From Chitinispirillales bacterium (GTDB lineage Bacteria; Fibrobacterota; Chitinivibrionia; Chitinivibrionales; Chitinispirillaceae): a stretch of DNA of 52,680 bases. Where the stretch lies: contig JAITCM010000099.1 of the NCBI GenBank assembly GCA_031283085.1, positions 1 through 52,680 of the forward strand. Direction: 5' to 3'. This document shows, piece by piece, positions 44,005 through 52,680 of this stretch. The stretch's first letter is position 1, and the number at the start of each line of letters is the position of its first letter. The position numbers were made by a program, and so were the translations under genes. The notes beneath the pieces were generated by a model. It saw only the letters and a list, made by a program, of their open reading frames with translations, was not told the DNA's origin and ran no database searches.

Positions 44005-44301
44005 ATGGCGACAACAAAAAGCAAAGCGGCCCCCGGCAAGTCCGGCGATTCCGCCCCTACTTTCGAGTCCGCGCTCTCCGAGCTTGAGAGCATCATAGAG
44101 CGATTGGAGCGCGACGACCTCACGCTCGACTCCGCGCTCGGGTACTTTGAGGAAGGGGTGCGGCTGATGCGTTTTTGCGACACCCGTCTCAAATCCGCCA
44201 GGGGACGGCTATTGGAGCTCACGCGGGGCGAGGACGGCGAATTTGTGACTAATATTCTTGGCGAAGGCCTCGAATCCTTTACTGACCCGGAGGCCAGCTA
44301 G
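44005..44301 (+). CDS. xseB: Exodeoxyribonuclease VII small subunit
   Basis: A 98-residue XseB: FESALSELESIIERLERDDLTLDSALGYFEEGVRLMRFCDTRL is the family core. It binds XseA for processing single-stranded DNA. There is TATATT (43992-43997) seven bases before the ATG, so the transcript may be leaderless or the box may be chance. ispA starts two bases after its stop, a common pairing in bacteria. Confidence 0.92.
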   Translation: MATTKSKAAPGKSGDSAPTFESALSELESIIERLERDDLTLDSALGYFEEGVRLMRFCDTRLKSARGRLLELTRGEDGEFVTNILGEGLESFTDPEAS

Positions 44302-44303
44302 AA

Positions 44304-45176
<873 letters not shown>

Positions 45177-45242
45177 CCCCCCAATGCGGTATTTTTATAA
45201 TAAAATATCAAAAATCCTTCCCAAAGAGGCTTTTTTTCTGAT

Positions 45243-45730
45243 ATGTACGCCGGTTTTGATAAAACAAAGAAAACGCCGTGGCTAGAGCTATCCGTGCGCG
45301 TGTACGACATCAATATAAAGGCCACAGCATTGATATGGTAAATAAAAGCCGGATTCTCCGCGGCTATGTGTCGTTAGTTGCCAAGATTCGCGAAAACAAA
45401 AAGGACATGAATCTTGACGACGCGATAAAAAAGGCGATAACCGAGTGTTTGGGAGAGGGGCTCTTAACCGATTTTTTAAATAAACACAAAGCGGAGGTTA
45501 TAGATATGCTCGTAACGGAATGGAATTATGATTTAGAAATGGAAGTAAGGGAAGAAAAAGGCATACGAAAGGGGCGACAGGAAGGGCGGCAGGAGGGGCT
45601 TCGGGAAGGGCAGTTGCTGGGGCAAAAGGCACTTGTTGACAACATGAGACAAATGGGCAGAAGCATTGATGAAATCGCGGCGTTTACCGGCCTTTCCGTC
45701 GATAAAATCTGTAACATCCTGGGCTTGTGA
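45243..45730 (+). pseudogene. Frameshifted Rpn/PD-(D/E)XK nuclease relic
   Basis: The family segment PWLELSVRVYDIN is coded in the frame of ATG 45243, and the next segment (YKGHSIDMVNKSRILRGY, AKIRENKKDMNLDDAIKKAITECL, LTEWNYDLEMEVREEKG, RQEGRQEG tail) is in another frame, so a one-base frameshift sits near 45312-45316. The nuclease core is absent. It is thus a dead C-terminal half of a second member of the family at 714-1358. Confidence 0.75.
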
Positions 45731-45848
45731 AAACAAGCCCGATTTTCCCAAAAAAAATTTCGGCCCGCCGCTACCGTAGCGGGCAACGTCAAAAGATGGT
45801 GAAAACATTACGGCAACGTCAAAACACCGTCATTTCAACGTTCACACC

Positions 45849-45927
45849 GTTGTAGGGGCGACCGTCCCGGTCGCCCTTTGTTGGACAAACAAAAGGCAGG
45901 GCGACCGAGGACGGTCGCCCCTACAAC
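45849..45927. repeat. Long inverted repeat (GTAGGGGCGACC type)
   Basis: Left arm GTTGTAGGGGCGACCGTCC and onward pairs with the right arm ending GGTCGCCCCTACAAC; stem of about 33 pairs with a few mismatches. Arms of this GTAGGGGCGACC/GAACC type are common dispersed repeats in anaerobe genomes. Confidence 0.7.
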
Positions 45928-45972
45928 ACAATCATCACATCCACACATTATCTTTGCCATCATACACGTTGG

Positions 45973-46018
45973 TTGGCTTCGCCGAGATAAACAAGTTGGC
46001 TTCGCCGAGATAAACAAG
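45973..46018. repeat. 23-base perfect tandem direct repeat
   Basis: Two identical units beginning TTGGCTTCGCCGAGATAAAC, one following the other without a gap. Each contains GCTTCGCCGAG. No coding meaning is evident. Confidence 0.75.
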
Positions 46019-46093
46019 TTGCCCCTTGCGGGGCTAACAACGGCGGGGGCGCGGCCATTGAGCGAAGTCGAAATGCGCCTACCGTATCGTGCT

Positions 46094-46990
46094 TCAGTCC
46101 CCAACACAACGAACAGAATAGCCGTAACTCACGTCGTAGAGGTAGTGCTCGATCACGCCGTCGTCGTAGTAGTCCATGCGCCACCAGTAGTACGCGTCGC
46201 CGCCCCCGAACTCCGTAGCCGTCCACCAGAAGCCGATGTAGCCGGCACTGAGGAAACTGCCATCGGAGCTGCGGTCGCCGCCCGGCAGAGCCGTAAATCC
46301 GTACGCATCCGTCCCATTACCACTTGCTCCGTCATAATCATTCCAACCGGACGTCGACTTCAAATTCCTACCAGCACGCGTCCAATAGTATGCCGTGTCG
46401 CTTCCATCTATCCAATTAACTTCCTTTGTCCCGCCTACATTTGCCGCATCCGACAACGCATCCCATTCCGCTTGCGTCGGCAACCGCCATCCACTCCCCA
46501 ACAACTGACACGCCGAACGCGCCGCCGACCACGTATAAAGCCTCCCATACTTCGCGCAGTTCGCTTGTACCTCACTACTCGTTATCGTCTCCCCATCATG
46601 CCCAGCGTCATACACCGGACCACCTTCCCCGTAACACCACGAATCCGACGTCTGCACATTCAAATTCTTCTTCATCCACTTCCGACCGCCTATCGTTACA
46701 AACTCAACATCCCCGCCATTACCCCCATTGCAACCCACCCCTGTCAACACCGCTATCTCTCGCGTCTCCCGGTGACTCGCGTCTTGCGTACACGTCCGCG
46801 CCTCCAATCCCGGCGCGTCGCACGTCGCGGGCGTCGCCACAACCCAACCACCCCAACTATGGACATGGCCGGGAGCGGGGTCGACTACGGCATCCGACCC
46901 GCCGTCACCGCCGCAACCCAACATCCAAAACACACCTGCCGCCGCCAACAACAGCGTCCGCCCATGCCACAGCCCCGTACGCAGCTTCAT
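46094..46990 (-). CDS. FISUMP-domain lipoprotein
   Basis: A 298-residue lipoprotein (lipobox GVFWMLGC) with a Gly/Asp-rich spacer, a His/Cys-containing segment (HVHSWGGWVVATPATCDAPGL) and a C-terminal FISUMP domain (Fibrobacter succinogenes major paralogous domain): GRKWMKKNLNV, YGRLYTWSAA, GWRLPTQAEWDAL, AYYWTRAG, GFWWTATE, YGYSVRCVGD. FISUMP proteins are numerous in Fibrobacter and some Bacteroidota; they are surface proteins of unknown job. AAAGGAG precedes ATG 46990. It is the main hint to the phylum. Confidence 0.86.
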   Translation of the reverse strand: MKLRTGLWHGRTLLLAAAGVFWMLGCGGDGGSDAVVDPAPGHVHSWGGWVVATPATCDAPGLEARTCTQDASHRETREIAVLTGVGCNGGNGGDVEFVTIGGRKWMKKNLNVQTSDSWCYGEGGPVYDAGHDGETITSSEVQANCAKYGRLYTWSAARSACQLLGSGWRLPTQAEWDALSDAANVGGTKEVNWIDGSDTAYYWTRAGRNLKSTSGWNDYDGASGNGTDAYGFTALPGGDRSSDGSFLSAGYIGFWWTATEFGGGDAYYWWRMDYYDDGVIEHYLYDVSYGYSVRCVGD

Positions 46991-47038
46991 AAGAAAACTC
47001 CTTTGATGAAAATTTGGTTGCCGATTAGGTAACAAATA

Positions 47039-47878
47039 TTACCAGGCCTTAACGGTCGTCTCGTTACTTTCAAGAGATTCCCCGTTGGGCTTAAGCGTGC
47101 CGATTCCGCGGGACAGCGCCTCCGCCTCCACGCCGTCCTCAAAGGACATTCCGCAAAGCCCCAAGTAATACGTATAATCCTTATACTGCGGGAAAAACAG
47201 CTTAAACCGCGGCAGCTGCTCATCTATCAGTTTGGTAATGTCATCCGTTCTTACGCGGTTTTTCGCCTCAATAAGCGCAATCGATGTTCCGTTGTAGAGG
47301 ACAACGTCGTACTCGCCCTTTATCTTCGTACCGTCGGGAAGCCTCCTTTTCCTGTTTACGCCCACCTCCATGTCGTCAAACCGCACGCCGGCAAACGTCA
47401 TTCGCGAGTTAAAAAAACTGTACGCTAAGCTCTCAACGGCACGGCCGTCGCTGTCGCTAAGACCCGCTAACTGGCTTTTCGTCTCATTAACCACACGGTC
47501 TAATTCGGCAAATGACGCCGCCATGCTGGCGTTAGCCGCCGCGATCTTGGCATCTGTCTCCACCTTAGACGCCGCCATTTTGGCATCTGACGCCGCAATA
47601 CTGGCATTGGCCTCCGCGATCTTGGCATCTGTCTCCGTCTTAGACGCCGCCATCTTGGCATCTGTCTCCACCTTAGACGCCGCAATGCTGGCGGTCATTG
47701 CCAACAGCGACTTGTCCATCTTCTCACCCAAACGCTCAATACTCTCGCCGAGACTCTTATTCATGGCGATTATTGCCTTTTCCAGCCCATTGCCGGCCGC
47801 TCTCCTGGCTATTGCCTTTGACTTTGGGACTGGGGCAACCTTTTTGGACACTGCCCTTTTTTTAGTTTTTACCGCCAT
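47039..47878 (-). CDS. Coiled-coil protein with nuclease-like C-terminus
   Basis: A 279-residue protein. Basic N-terminus (MAVKTKKRAVSKK), then a coiled-coil of repeated 11-16-residue units (KVETDAKMAAS, KTETDAKIAEAN, SIAASDAKMAAS) from about 65 to 125, then a PD-(D/E)XK-like region: GEYDVVLYNGTSIALIEAKNRV (Asp...Glu-x-Lys) and QLPRFKLFFPQYKD. This architecture resembles DUF3782-type proteins. AAAGGAG precedes the ATG. Repeats at the DNA level suggest unequal exchange. Its N-terminus is echoed in the 43-residue ORF at 4543. Confidence 0.75.
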   Translation of the reverse strand: MAVKTKKRAVSKKVAPVPKSKAIARRAAGNGLEKAIIAMNKSLGESIERLGEKMDKSLLAMTASIAASKVETDAKMAASKTETDAKIAEANASIAASDAKMAASKVETDAKIAAANASMAASFAELDRVVNETKSQLAGLSDSDGRAVESLAYSFFNSRMTFAGVRFDDMEVGVNRKRRLPDGTKIKGEYDVVLYNGTSIALIEAKNRVRTDDITKLIDEQLPRFKLFFPQYKDYTYYLGLCGMSFEDGVEAEALSRGIGTLKPNGESLESNETTVKAW

Positions 47879-47984
47879 ATTGCTCTCCTTTAATAAAAAT
47901 GATAAACCAACATCCGCCCGGCTGAAATCCGGGAACCCCTACCGCGGTAATATAATGTTTTCGCGGGGGAAAGCCGATTTTTTC

Positions 47985-50621
47985 TTAAATCTTTTCCCCT
48001 AAAAACTCCCCGATATTGACTAACAGCGCCTCCAAACCGCTTATGAACCCCGGCGTGTGTTCATCTATATATTCGCGGTTTTCCTGCCGGCCGGCCATCT
48101 CCAGGGCCAAAGCCGTCGCCGACAGCCCGGCTGCGCCGATACTTGCCAGAGCGCTTTTTAGCCCATGGACGTAGGTGGTGTAGAGGCGCAGGTCGGACGC
48201 GTTTAAGGCGTCGTTTATTTCGTTGATTTTTTCCTGCCCGCCCTTGTGGAAGACGCCTATTATCCGCTTGTAAATTTGCGCGTTGCCGTGCATCATTTCT
48301 AGCCCCTTGGCGGTGTCTAAGCCCTCTATTTTCATCTCGGCGGACGCATTGCCGGTGGCGGTTCTTGCCGTAGCCGCCAGGTCTTCAGGGCGGACGGATT
48401 GTTTATCATTGCCCGCCGCATGGGTCGCCGGATTGCCGGTAACCGCGGCCGCGATATCTTCTTCGGTTTGCGTGACCTGCTTTTCTTTGGGTATCCACCT
48501 TTCGAGGACGGCGCCCAGTTTCGAGATTTCTATGGGCTTGGAGATGTAGCCGTTGAAGCCGCTGCGCTCGAACATCTCTTTCATGCCGGAGACGGCGTTG
48601 GCGGTTAGAGCTATTATCGGGAGCTCCGCGTAGCGGCTGCCGAGGGCGCGTATTTGCGCCGTGGCCTCTATGCCGTCCATGTCGGGCATCATGTGGTCCA
48701 TGAAGACTATGTCGTAGCTGCGCACGGTTACGGCGTCTATGGCTTCCGTGCCGCTGAGGCAGGTATCGACCGCTATGTCATATATCGAGAGCAGGCCCTG
48801 GGCGACCGCGAGATTTGTGGGGACGTCGTCCACGACAAGAACCCTCGCCGCCGGCGCTTTGAACAGCGCCGCGGCGGCCGCCCCGTCGGCAACGCCCTCC
48901 TGCCTGCATATCTCCTGCGGCAACTCGACCGTGAACACGCTCCCCTTGCCGTACTCCGACCGCACATCTATCGTGCCGCCCATAGCCTTTACGAGGCTGC
49001 GCGTGATGGCGAGGCCTAAGCCCGTCCCCTCTATCCCCTTGTTTTTAACCAGGTCTATCTGGACAAAGTCTTTGAAGAGCTTGCTTATATCCTCCGGCCT
49101 TATGCCCCTGCCGCTGTCGGCTATCTCTATTATGATATTCACGACCTCGTCGTCAATGCGACGGCACTTCACGGACAGGGAAACAAAGCCTTTGGCCGTG
49201 TACTTGACGGCGTTACCCAAAAGATTGAGGATGATTTGGCGGATTCTCGCCTCGTCGCCCACCAGAGCCTGCGGGATGCCGTCGTCAACGTCTACGCGGA
49301 ACTCTATCTGCGAATCCGCGACCTTTATCCCTATAATGCTCGTGACGTCTTTGACGAGCGACATGAAGCGGTAGCCGGCGGGAACGATTTCGAGCTTGCC
49401 GCTGTCTATCTTTGAGAAGTCGAGGATGTCGTTGATGATAGAGAGCAGGTTCGAGCCCGACTTCCTTATGGTGAGCACGTGCTCCCTGGCGCGCGGCGGC
49501 ATATCCTTCTCGCGTATGGCGAGCTCGGCCATGCCCAGTATGGCGTTCATGGGGGTGCGTATCTCGTGGCTCATCATGGCTAAGAACTCGCTCTTGTACT
49601 TTGAGGAGGCTTTGAGGGAGTCCATGGTGCGGCGCAGCGATCTCAGGAAGCGGGCGATGAAGATATTGGAGACGACGAATATCATAGCTATCACGACGAG
49701 CATCACCACAAAGACGGCGGCGACGGGGGTCTTGTAGTCGTCCGAGGTATCGGGCATGATTGCCGCGGCGTACCACTCAAGCGCCGGAATGGCGCAAACG
49801 GCGGTCTTGCCGGACGGGGAGTCGCGGGTTACTATCCCGCCCTCTTTGAGCCCGAGCGCCATGCTCAAAACGCCCTCGCCCGCGGTACCCAAAATATCCG
49901 TGATGAGCCTTTTATCGACCACGTGCCCGACATCACGCGAGCCGGTAATCTCCCCGCCGGCGTTGAAATAGTAGATATCCGCCTTGCCGGTATGCTGCTC
50001 GTAAATTTTTTGTATAAACGCGGTAATATCGACGCCCAGGCCGACCATGCCCAGCGGCTTGGCCCGTTCCTTATCGAAGACCGGCGCGTTTATCCACAGA
50101 TTGGTAACTTTGAGGTCCGGGTTGTAGTTGATGTTGAAGTTGTACTCCCTGGTTCTGTAGAGCGTCATGTTGTACCAGTAGTTCTCCGGAGCTTCCGGAT
50201 CGACGATGTAGGGCGCGTTGTCGTCGATGTAGAACTTTTTGTCTTTGTCACTTACCCAAAAGACCGATACTGACCGCGCGTGGCCTCGATAGGCTTTGAG
50301 CTCCTCAATAGCCATATTCTCAAGCCCGTGTGTGCCGGGGTCTCCAATGTAACGCCTTATAATCGGCGACTCCGCCATCTTCACGGCGAAAGCAATCTCG
50401 CTGTTGACGAAAGCCGAAAGCATTATGCGCTCGTTCTCAAGCATTCGCATGAGCTCGTTGCCCTTGTTGTCCCTTATAATATGCCGCATTGAGAAGAAAA
50501 AGGCCGTGCCGCCGACAATGAGGATTATCAGGAAAAGCGCGATTGAAAACGCGACGAACTCTTGCACTGAGCCGTAGCGCTTGTCTTCGGTTTCGGGTTC
50601 GGTTTTAGGTTCGCTGTTCAT
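47985..50621 (-). CDS. Hybrid sensor histidine kinase with Cache, REC and Hpt domains
   Basis: An 878-residue kinase: TM helix (FVAFSIALFLIILIVGGTAFFF), periplasmic dCache-type sensor (about 60-300, SVFWVSDKDKKFYI; WINAPVFD), TM helix (AAVFVVMLVVIAMIFVVSNIFI), HisKA with His in AMMSHEIRTPMNAILG, HATPase (NLLGNAVKYTAKG; GTGLGLAI), REC (DIVFMDHMMPDMDGIE) and C-terminal Hpt (TTYVHGLKSALASIGA). All relay sites are present in one chain; no partner regulator is adjacent. Signal unknown. It is divergent from argC. Confidence 0.9.
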   Translation of the reverse strand: MNSEPKTEPETEDKRYGSVQEFVAFSIALFLIILIVGGTAFFFSMRHIIRDNKGNELMRMLENERIMLSAFVNSEIAFAVKMAESPIIRRYIGDPGTHGLENMAIEELKAYRGHARSVSVFWVSDKDKKFYIDDNAPYIVDPEAPENYWYNMTLYRTREYNFNINYNPDLKVTNLWINAPVFDKERAKPLGMVGLGVDITAFIQKIYEQHTGKADIYYFNAGGEITGSRDVGHVVDKRLITDILGTAGEGVLSMALGLKEGGIVTRDSPSGKTAVCAIPALEWYAAAIMPDTSDDYKTPVAAVFVVMLVVIAMIFVVSNIFIARFLRSLRRTMDSLKASSKYKSEFLAMMSHEIRTPMNAILGMAELAIREKDMPPRAREHVLTIRKSGSNLLSIINDILDFSKIDSGKLEIVPAGYRFMSLVKDVTSIIGIKVADSQIEFRVDVDDGIPQALVGDEARIRQIILNLLGNAVKYTAKGFVSLSVKCRRIDDEVVNIIIEIADSGRGIRPEDISKLFKDFVQIDLVKNKGIEGTGLGLAITRSLVKAMGGTIDVRSEYGKGSVFTVELPQEICRQEGVADGAAAAALFKAPAARVLVVDDVPTNLAVAQGLLSIYDIAVDTCLSGTEAIDAVTVRSYDIVFMDHMMPDMDGIEATAQIRALGSRYAELPIIALTANAVSGMKEMFERSGFNGYISKPIEISKLGAVLERWIPKEKQVTQTEEDIAAAVTGNPATHAAGNDKQSVRPEDLAATARTATGNASAEMKIEGLDTAKGLEMMHGNAQIYKRIIGVFHKGGQEKINEINDALNASDLRLYTTYVHGLKSALASIGAAGLSATALALEMAGRQENREYIDEHTPGFISGLEALLVNIGEFLGEKI

Positions 50622-51048
50622 TATGCTCTATGATACTCTTAATAGTAACAGTTACATAGTGATAGTAGATTAGACGCAAACCCTGTCGAACAGTATCGGG
50701 TTTCTCAATATAAATATACTTTACGGGCGCGGCAAAAAGCAAGCGGTTGAAGATTTTCAACGCGGCGCCGGTGCTGTCGGCGCCGTCCGACGCGTCAGGG
50801 CAACGGGGCGCAAAGGATTGCAATGGGAATCGGGTGGACTTTACGCTGTAAGCGCAGTAAAGCATAATCGGGTCGTCTGCGGACGCGAAAAAGAAAATGG
50901 CATAACGGCGGCCGGCCGCCGGCAAGCCCTTTTTCTAAAGATTTTGACTTTCAGCGTCCATATATTATATTTGTTAATTGTCGCGGCAGCACCCGAAACC
51001 ATCCATGCCATAAGTCAAAGTATACGGTATCAACCGGGGGCATCAATA
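50622..51048. other. Divergent intergenic region, kinase/argC
   Basis: No gene is called in these 427 bases; the frame running from 50818 into argC is upstream extension without homology. It contains the predicted argC promoter (50944-50971). Confidence 0.5.
50944..50971 (+). promoter_or_regulatory. Predicted argC promoter
   Basis: TTGACT (50944-50949), 16-base spacer, TATATT (50966-50971), followed by TGTTAATTGTCG. The start of argC is about 75 bases downstream. The bases after the -10 box match those at the glutamate synthase promoter (TATATTCATTAATTGTTG). Confidence 0.5.
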
Positions 51049-52098
51049 ATGCTATATGCGCGTAAGGATAAAGTAAAAGTCGGCGTATTGGGCGCGACCT
51101 CCTACACGGGGGCCGAACTTGTGAGGCTGCTTAGCTTCCACCCCGGCGCGTCGATTCGCTACGTCTCCTCTCAGAGCTACGAGGGGAAGACGCTTTCCTC
51201 CGTATTTCCGGCGCTTGCGGGGATATGCGACGACGTGTTGCTATCGCCGAGGGAGGCCGTCGCTACGGACGCGGAATGCGTCTTCTCGTGCCTGCCGCAC
51301 GCGGCCAGCGCCGAGCTTTTGTTGCCTGTTATCGAGCGTGGGATAAAGGTGATTGACCTCAGCGCCGACTTCCGGCTCAGGGACGCTAACGTCTACAAGG
51401 AATGGTACTGCGACGAATCGCACCCCGGCCACCCCGCCCCGCAGTTGCTTGAAAAGGCGGTCTATGGGCTATGCGAGCATTACCGGGAACATATTGCCGG
51501 AGCGTCCATTATAGCCAACCCCGGCTGCTACGTGACCAGCGTCCTCTTGCCGCTACTCCCCCTCTACAAGGGCGGGGTGAAGATTGATTGGGCGATAGCC
51601 GACTCGAAGTCCGGGGTCAGCGGGGCGGGGCGGGGGCTAAAGCAGAACACGCACTTCCCGGAGGCCAACGAGAACTTCAGCGCCTACTCAATCGGGCACA
51701 GGCACAGGCACACGCCGGAGATGGAGCAGGAACTGTCGGTCGCGGCGGGCAGGCCGGTAACGCTCACCTTTTCGCCGCACCTCTTGCCGGTGAACCGGGG
51801 GATACTGTCAACGATATACCTGAAGACGGAGAGTACGGCGGCGGAGTGCGCCGAGACAGTCAAAAAGTTCTACTCCGGCGAGGCGTTCGTGCGGGTGCGC
51901 GGCGCGTCGGATTTGCCGCAAATATCCTCCGTTGTCCACACAAATTATTGCGACATAGCCTTTACCGGCGGCGGCGCGGGGCAGCCGGTTATCGCGGTGT
52001 CGGCGCTTGACAATCTGGTGAAGGGGGCGAGCGGGCAGGCGTTGCAAAATATGAATATCATGTTTGGGCTTCCGGAGACGGCGGGGCTTTTGCGGTAA
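51049..52098 (+). CDS. argC: N-acetyl-gamma-glutamyl-phosphate reductase
   Basis: A 349-residue enzyme of arginine biosynthesis: NADPH-dependent reduction of N-acetylglutamyl phosphate. NADP site VGVLGATSYTGAELVRLL; catalytic Cys in NPGCYVTSVLL; HRHRHTPEMEQEL and FSPHLLPVNRGILSTIY; C-terminal ALDNLVKGASGQALQNMN. ATG 51049 behind GGGGG is chosen over ATG 50818. No other arg gene follows; carA in the same window supplies the same pathway. Confidence 0.95.
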   Translation: MLYARKDKVKVGVLGATSYTGAELVRLLSFHPGASIRYVSSQSYEGKTLSSVFPALAGICDDVLLSPREAVATDAECVFSCLPHAASAELLLPVIERGIKVIDLSADFRLRDANVYKEWYCDESHPGHPAPQLLEKAVYGLCEHYREHIAGASIIANPGCYVTSVLLPLLPLYKGGVKIDWAIADSKSGVSGAGRGLKQNTHFPEANENFSAYSIGHRHRHTPEMEQELSVAAGRPVTLTFSPHLLPVNRGILSTIYLKTESTAAECAETVKKFYSGEAFVRVRGASDLPQISSVVHTNYCDIAFTGGGAGQPVIAVSALDNLVKGASGQALQNMNIMFGLPETAGLLR

Positions 52099-52182
52099 AA
52101 CAAGATTTTTTCACGTGGGAAGTAGCGTTAGTCACACTTAACACGCCGGTTCATCCGTGTAACGACGAAAAAGGGGCTTATT

Positions 52183-52680
52183 TTGACGGAGAATAAAACA
52201 AATACGGCTAAGTCTTCGGCAAGCGCAAACGGGGCCAACCAGTATATTTATATTGTTCAGGCGTCGCTGGAGCCGTCAAAATGCAAAATCGGCAAGACCA
52301 ATGACCTTGACCGGCGGCTGAAAGAATATAATAACATGACCGGCAAGTCCCAGGAAAACGTTTACAGGTATCTGTTCACCTGTGAGGTTAAAGATATGGC
52401 GCGGGTGGAAAGCGCCGTTAAAAAAGAGTTTTTCGAGGTTCGTGAGGACGCGGCCAAAGAAATATACTTTTACACCATCCACCTGTTTAAGAAATATGTC
52501 GATTTTATTAAATCGCATAAGTTGTTCGTAAAGGAAATTTTCATCAAAGAGGATGATAACGGGCAAATAGTAAAAATAGTGAAAAAAACAACGCCGTCCC
52601 TTGCGGTTCGGGGGCTGTCGCCGAAAGATGTGATGCAAAAAGCGCAGAAAGTAAAAAATGATGAATTTTACACCAGGTAT
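52183..52680 (+). CDS. GIY-YIG-like/adenine methylase fusion, partial
   Basis: The frame is open from TTG 52183 (behind AAGGGG) to the window edge (166 codons), so it is partial. Residues about 21-105 form a T5orf172/MUG113-type GIY-YIG-like domain: QYIYIVQASLEPSKCKIGKTNDLDRRL, and ARVESAVKKEF. Near the edge KVKNDEFYTRY matches the start of EcoRI-type adenine-specific methyltransferases (N-D-E-F-Y-T-R-Y). A joined GIY-YIG-like domain and methylase suggests restriction-modification or an orphan methyltransferase. The methylase part is inferred from seven or so residues. Confidence 0.7.
   Translation, partial: MTENKTNTAKSSASANGANQYIYIVQASLEPSKCKIGKTNDLDRRLKEYNNMTGKSQENVYRYLFTCEVKDMARVESAVKKEFFEVREDAAKEIYFYTIHLFKKYVDFIKSHKLFVKEIFIKEDDNGQIVKIVKKTTPSLAVRGLSPKDVMQKAQKVKNDEFYTRY

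Larger units (their letters stand above)
45731..46093. other. Repeat-rich intergenic region
   Basis: No gene is supported. The stretch holds a duplicated GCAACGTCAAAA, a long hairpin (45849-45927) and a perfect 23-base direct repeat (45973-45995 and 45996-46018). Confidence 0.5.

Noticed and set aside
45849-46018. CRISPR array
   Set aside because: The direct repeats are adjacent without spacers, only two copies exist, and there are no cas genes.
50818-51048. Longer ArgC N-terminus
   Set aside because: The extra 77 residues overlap the promoter region and have no homology; ATG 51049 has a G-rich binding site at the right distance.

Overview
The window reads as chromosome of an anaerobic, diazotrophic Gram-negative bacterium with GC-rich coding DNA and AT-rich spacers. 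The nitrogenase is the molybdenum type with nifI1 and nifI2 between nifH and nifD, a layout known from strict anaerobes and methanogens. A lipoprotein with a FISUMP domain (a family named from Fibrobacter succinogenes), a periplasmic fimbrial chaperone, polymorphic-toxin debris and two Rpn-type nuclease relics suggest a gut-associated Fibrobacterota-like (less likely Spirochaetota) organism. The taxonomic guess is inference. No tRNA, rRNA or CRISPR was seen.

Layout. 0.3-1.4 kb: a palindrome-rich, MITE-like element next to a 5'-truncated Rpn nuclease. 1.9-5.4 kb: a small orphan protein and a secreted/fimbria-like cluster (surface protein, PapD-like chaperone, exported protein). 5.4-10.7 kb: a five-gene split (archaeal-type) glutamate synthase operon. 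10.8-12.7 kb: an AT-rich island with a DUF5655/NucS-like protein. 12.8-15.8 kb: ANTAR regulator, purF and orphan carA. 16-31 kb: nitrogen fixation: (minus strand) nifN-B fusion, [2Fe-2S] ferredoxin, nifE, nifH, nifI1, nifI2, nifD, nifK; a hybrid sensor kinase; and (plus strand) a nifV omega-alpha fusion. 31.3-32.2 kb: toxin-tip and immunity-like remnant. 32.4-34.9 kb: molybdate transporter modABC. 35-40.9 kb: AAA ATPase/nuclease, DUF3990 toxin-antitoxin pair, two AstE/AspA-like proteins (one apparently inactive), alkaline phosphatase. 41-45.2 kb: larB, larC, TPR protein, xseB, ispA. 45.2-50.6 kb: frameshifted Rpn relic, repeats, FISUMP lipoprotein, coiled-coil nuclease-like protein, second hybrid kinase. 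51-52.7 kb: argC and a partial GIY-YIG-like plus adenine-methylase-like gene.

How it works together. ModABC brings in molybdate; NifB, NifEN, NifV (homocitrate) and the NifX-like tail of NifN-B build FeMo-co; NifHDK reduces N2; NifI1/NifI2 are PII-type switches on nitrogenase activity. Ammonium enters metabolism through glutamine and the split glutamate synthase, and glutamine feeds PurF and CarA, which sit beside an ANTAR antiterminator. ArgC draws on glutamate.

Two patterns stand out. First, a conserved long hairpin ending in a U-tract (arm GGGGTGATGTTT, inner GCGC pairs) occurs exactly three times, upstream of nifH, nifN-B and modA: a candidate shared RNA attenuator or riboswitch for Mo-nitrogenase genes. 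Second, Asn/Thr/Asp/Val/Ile-rich repeat linkers occupy domain junctions in NifN-B, NifV omega-alpha and LarC1-LarC2, as if one kind of repeat DNA had expanded at fusion joints.
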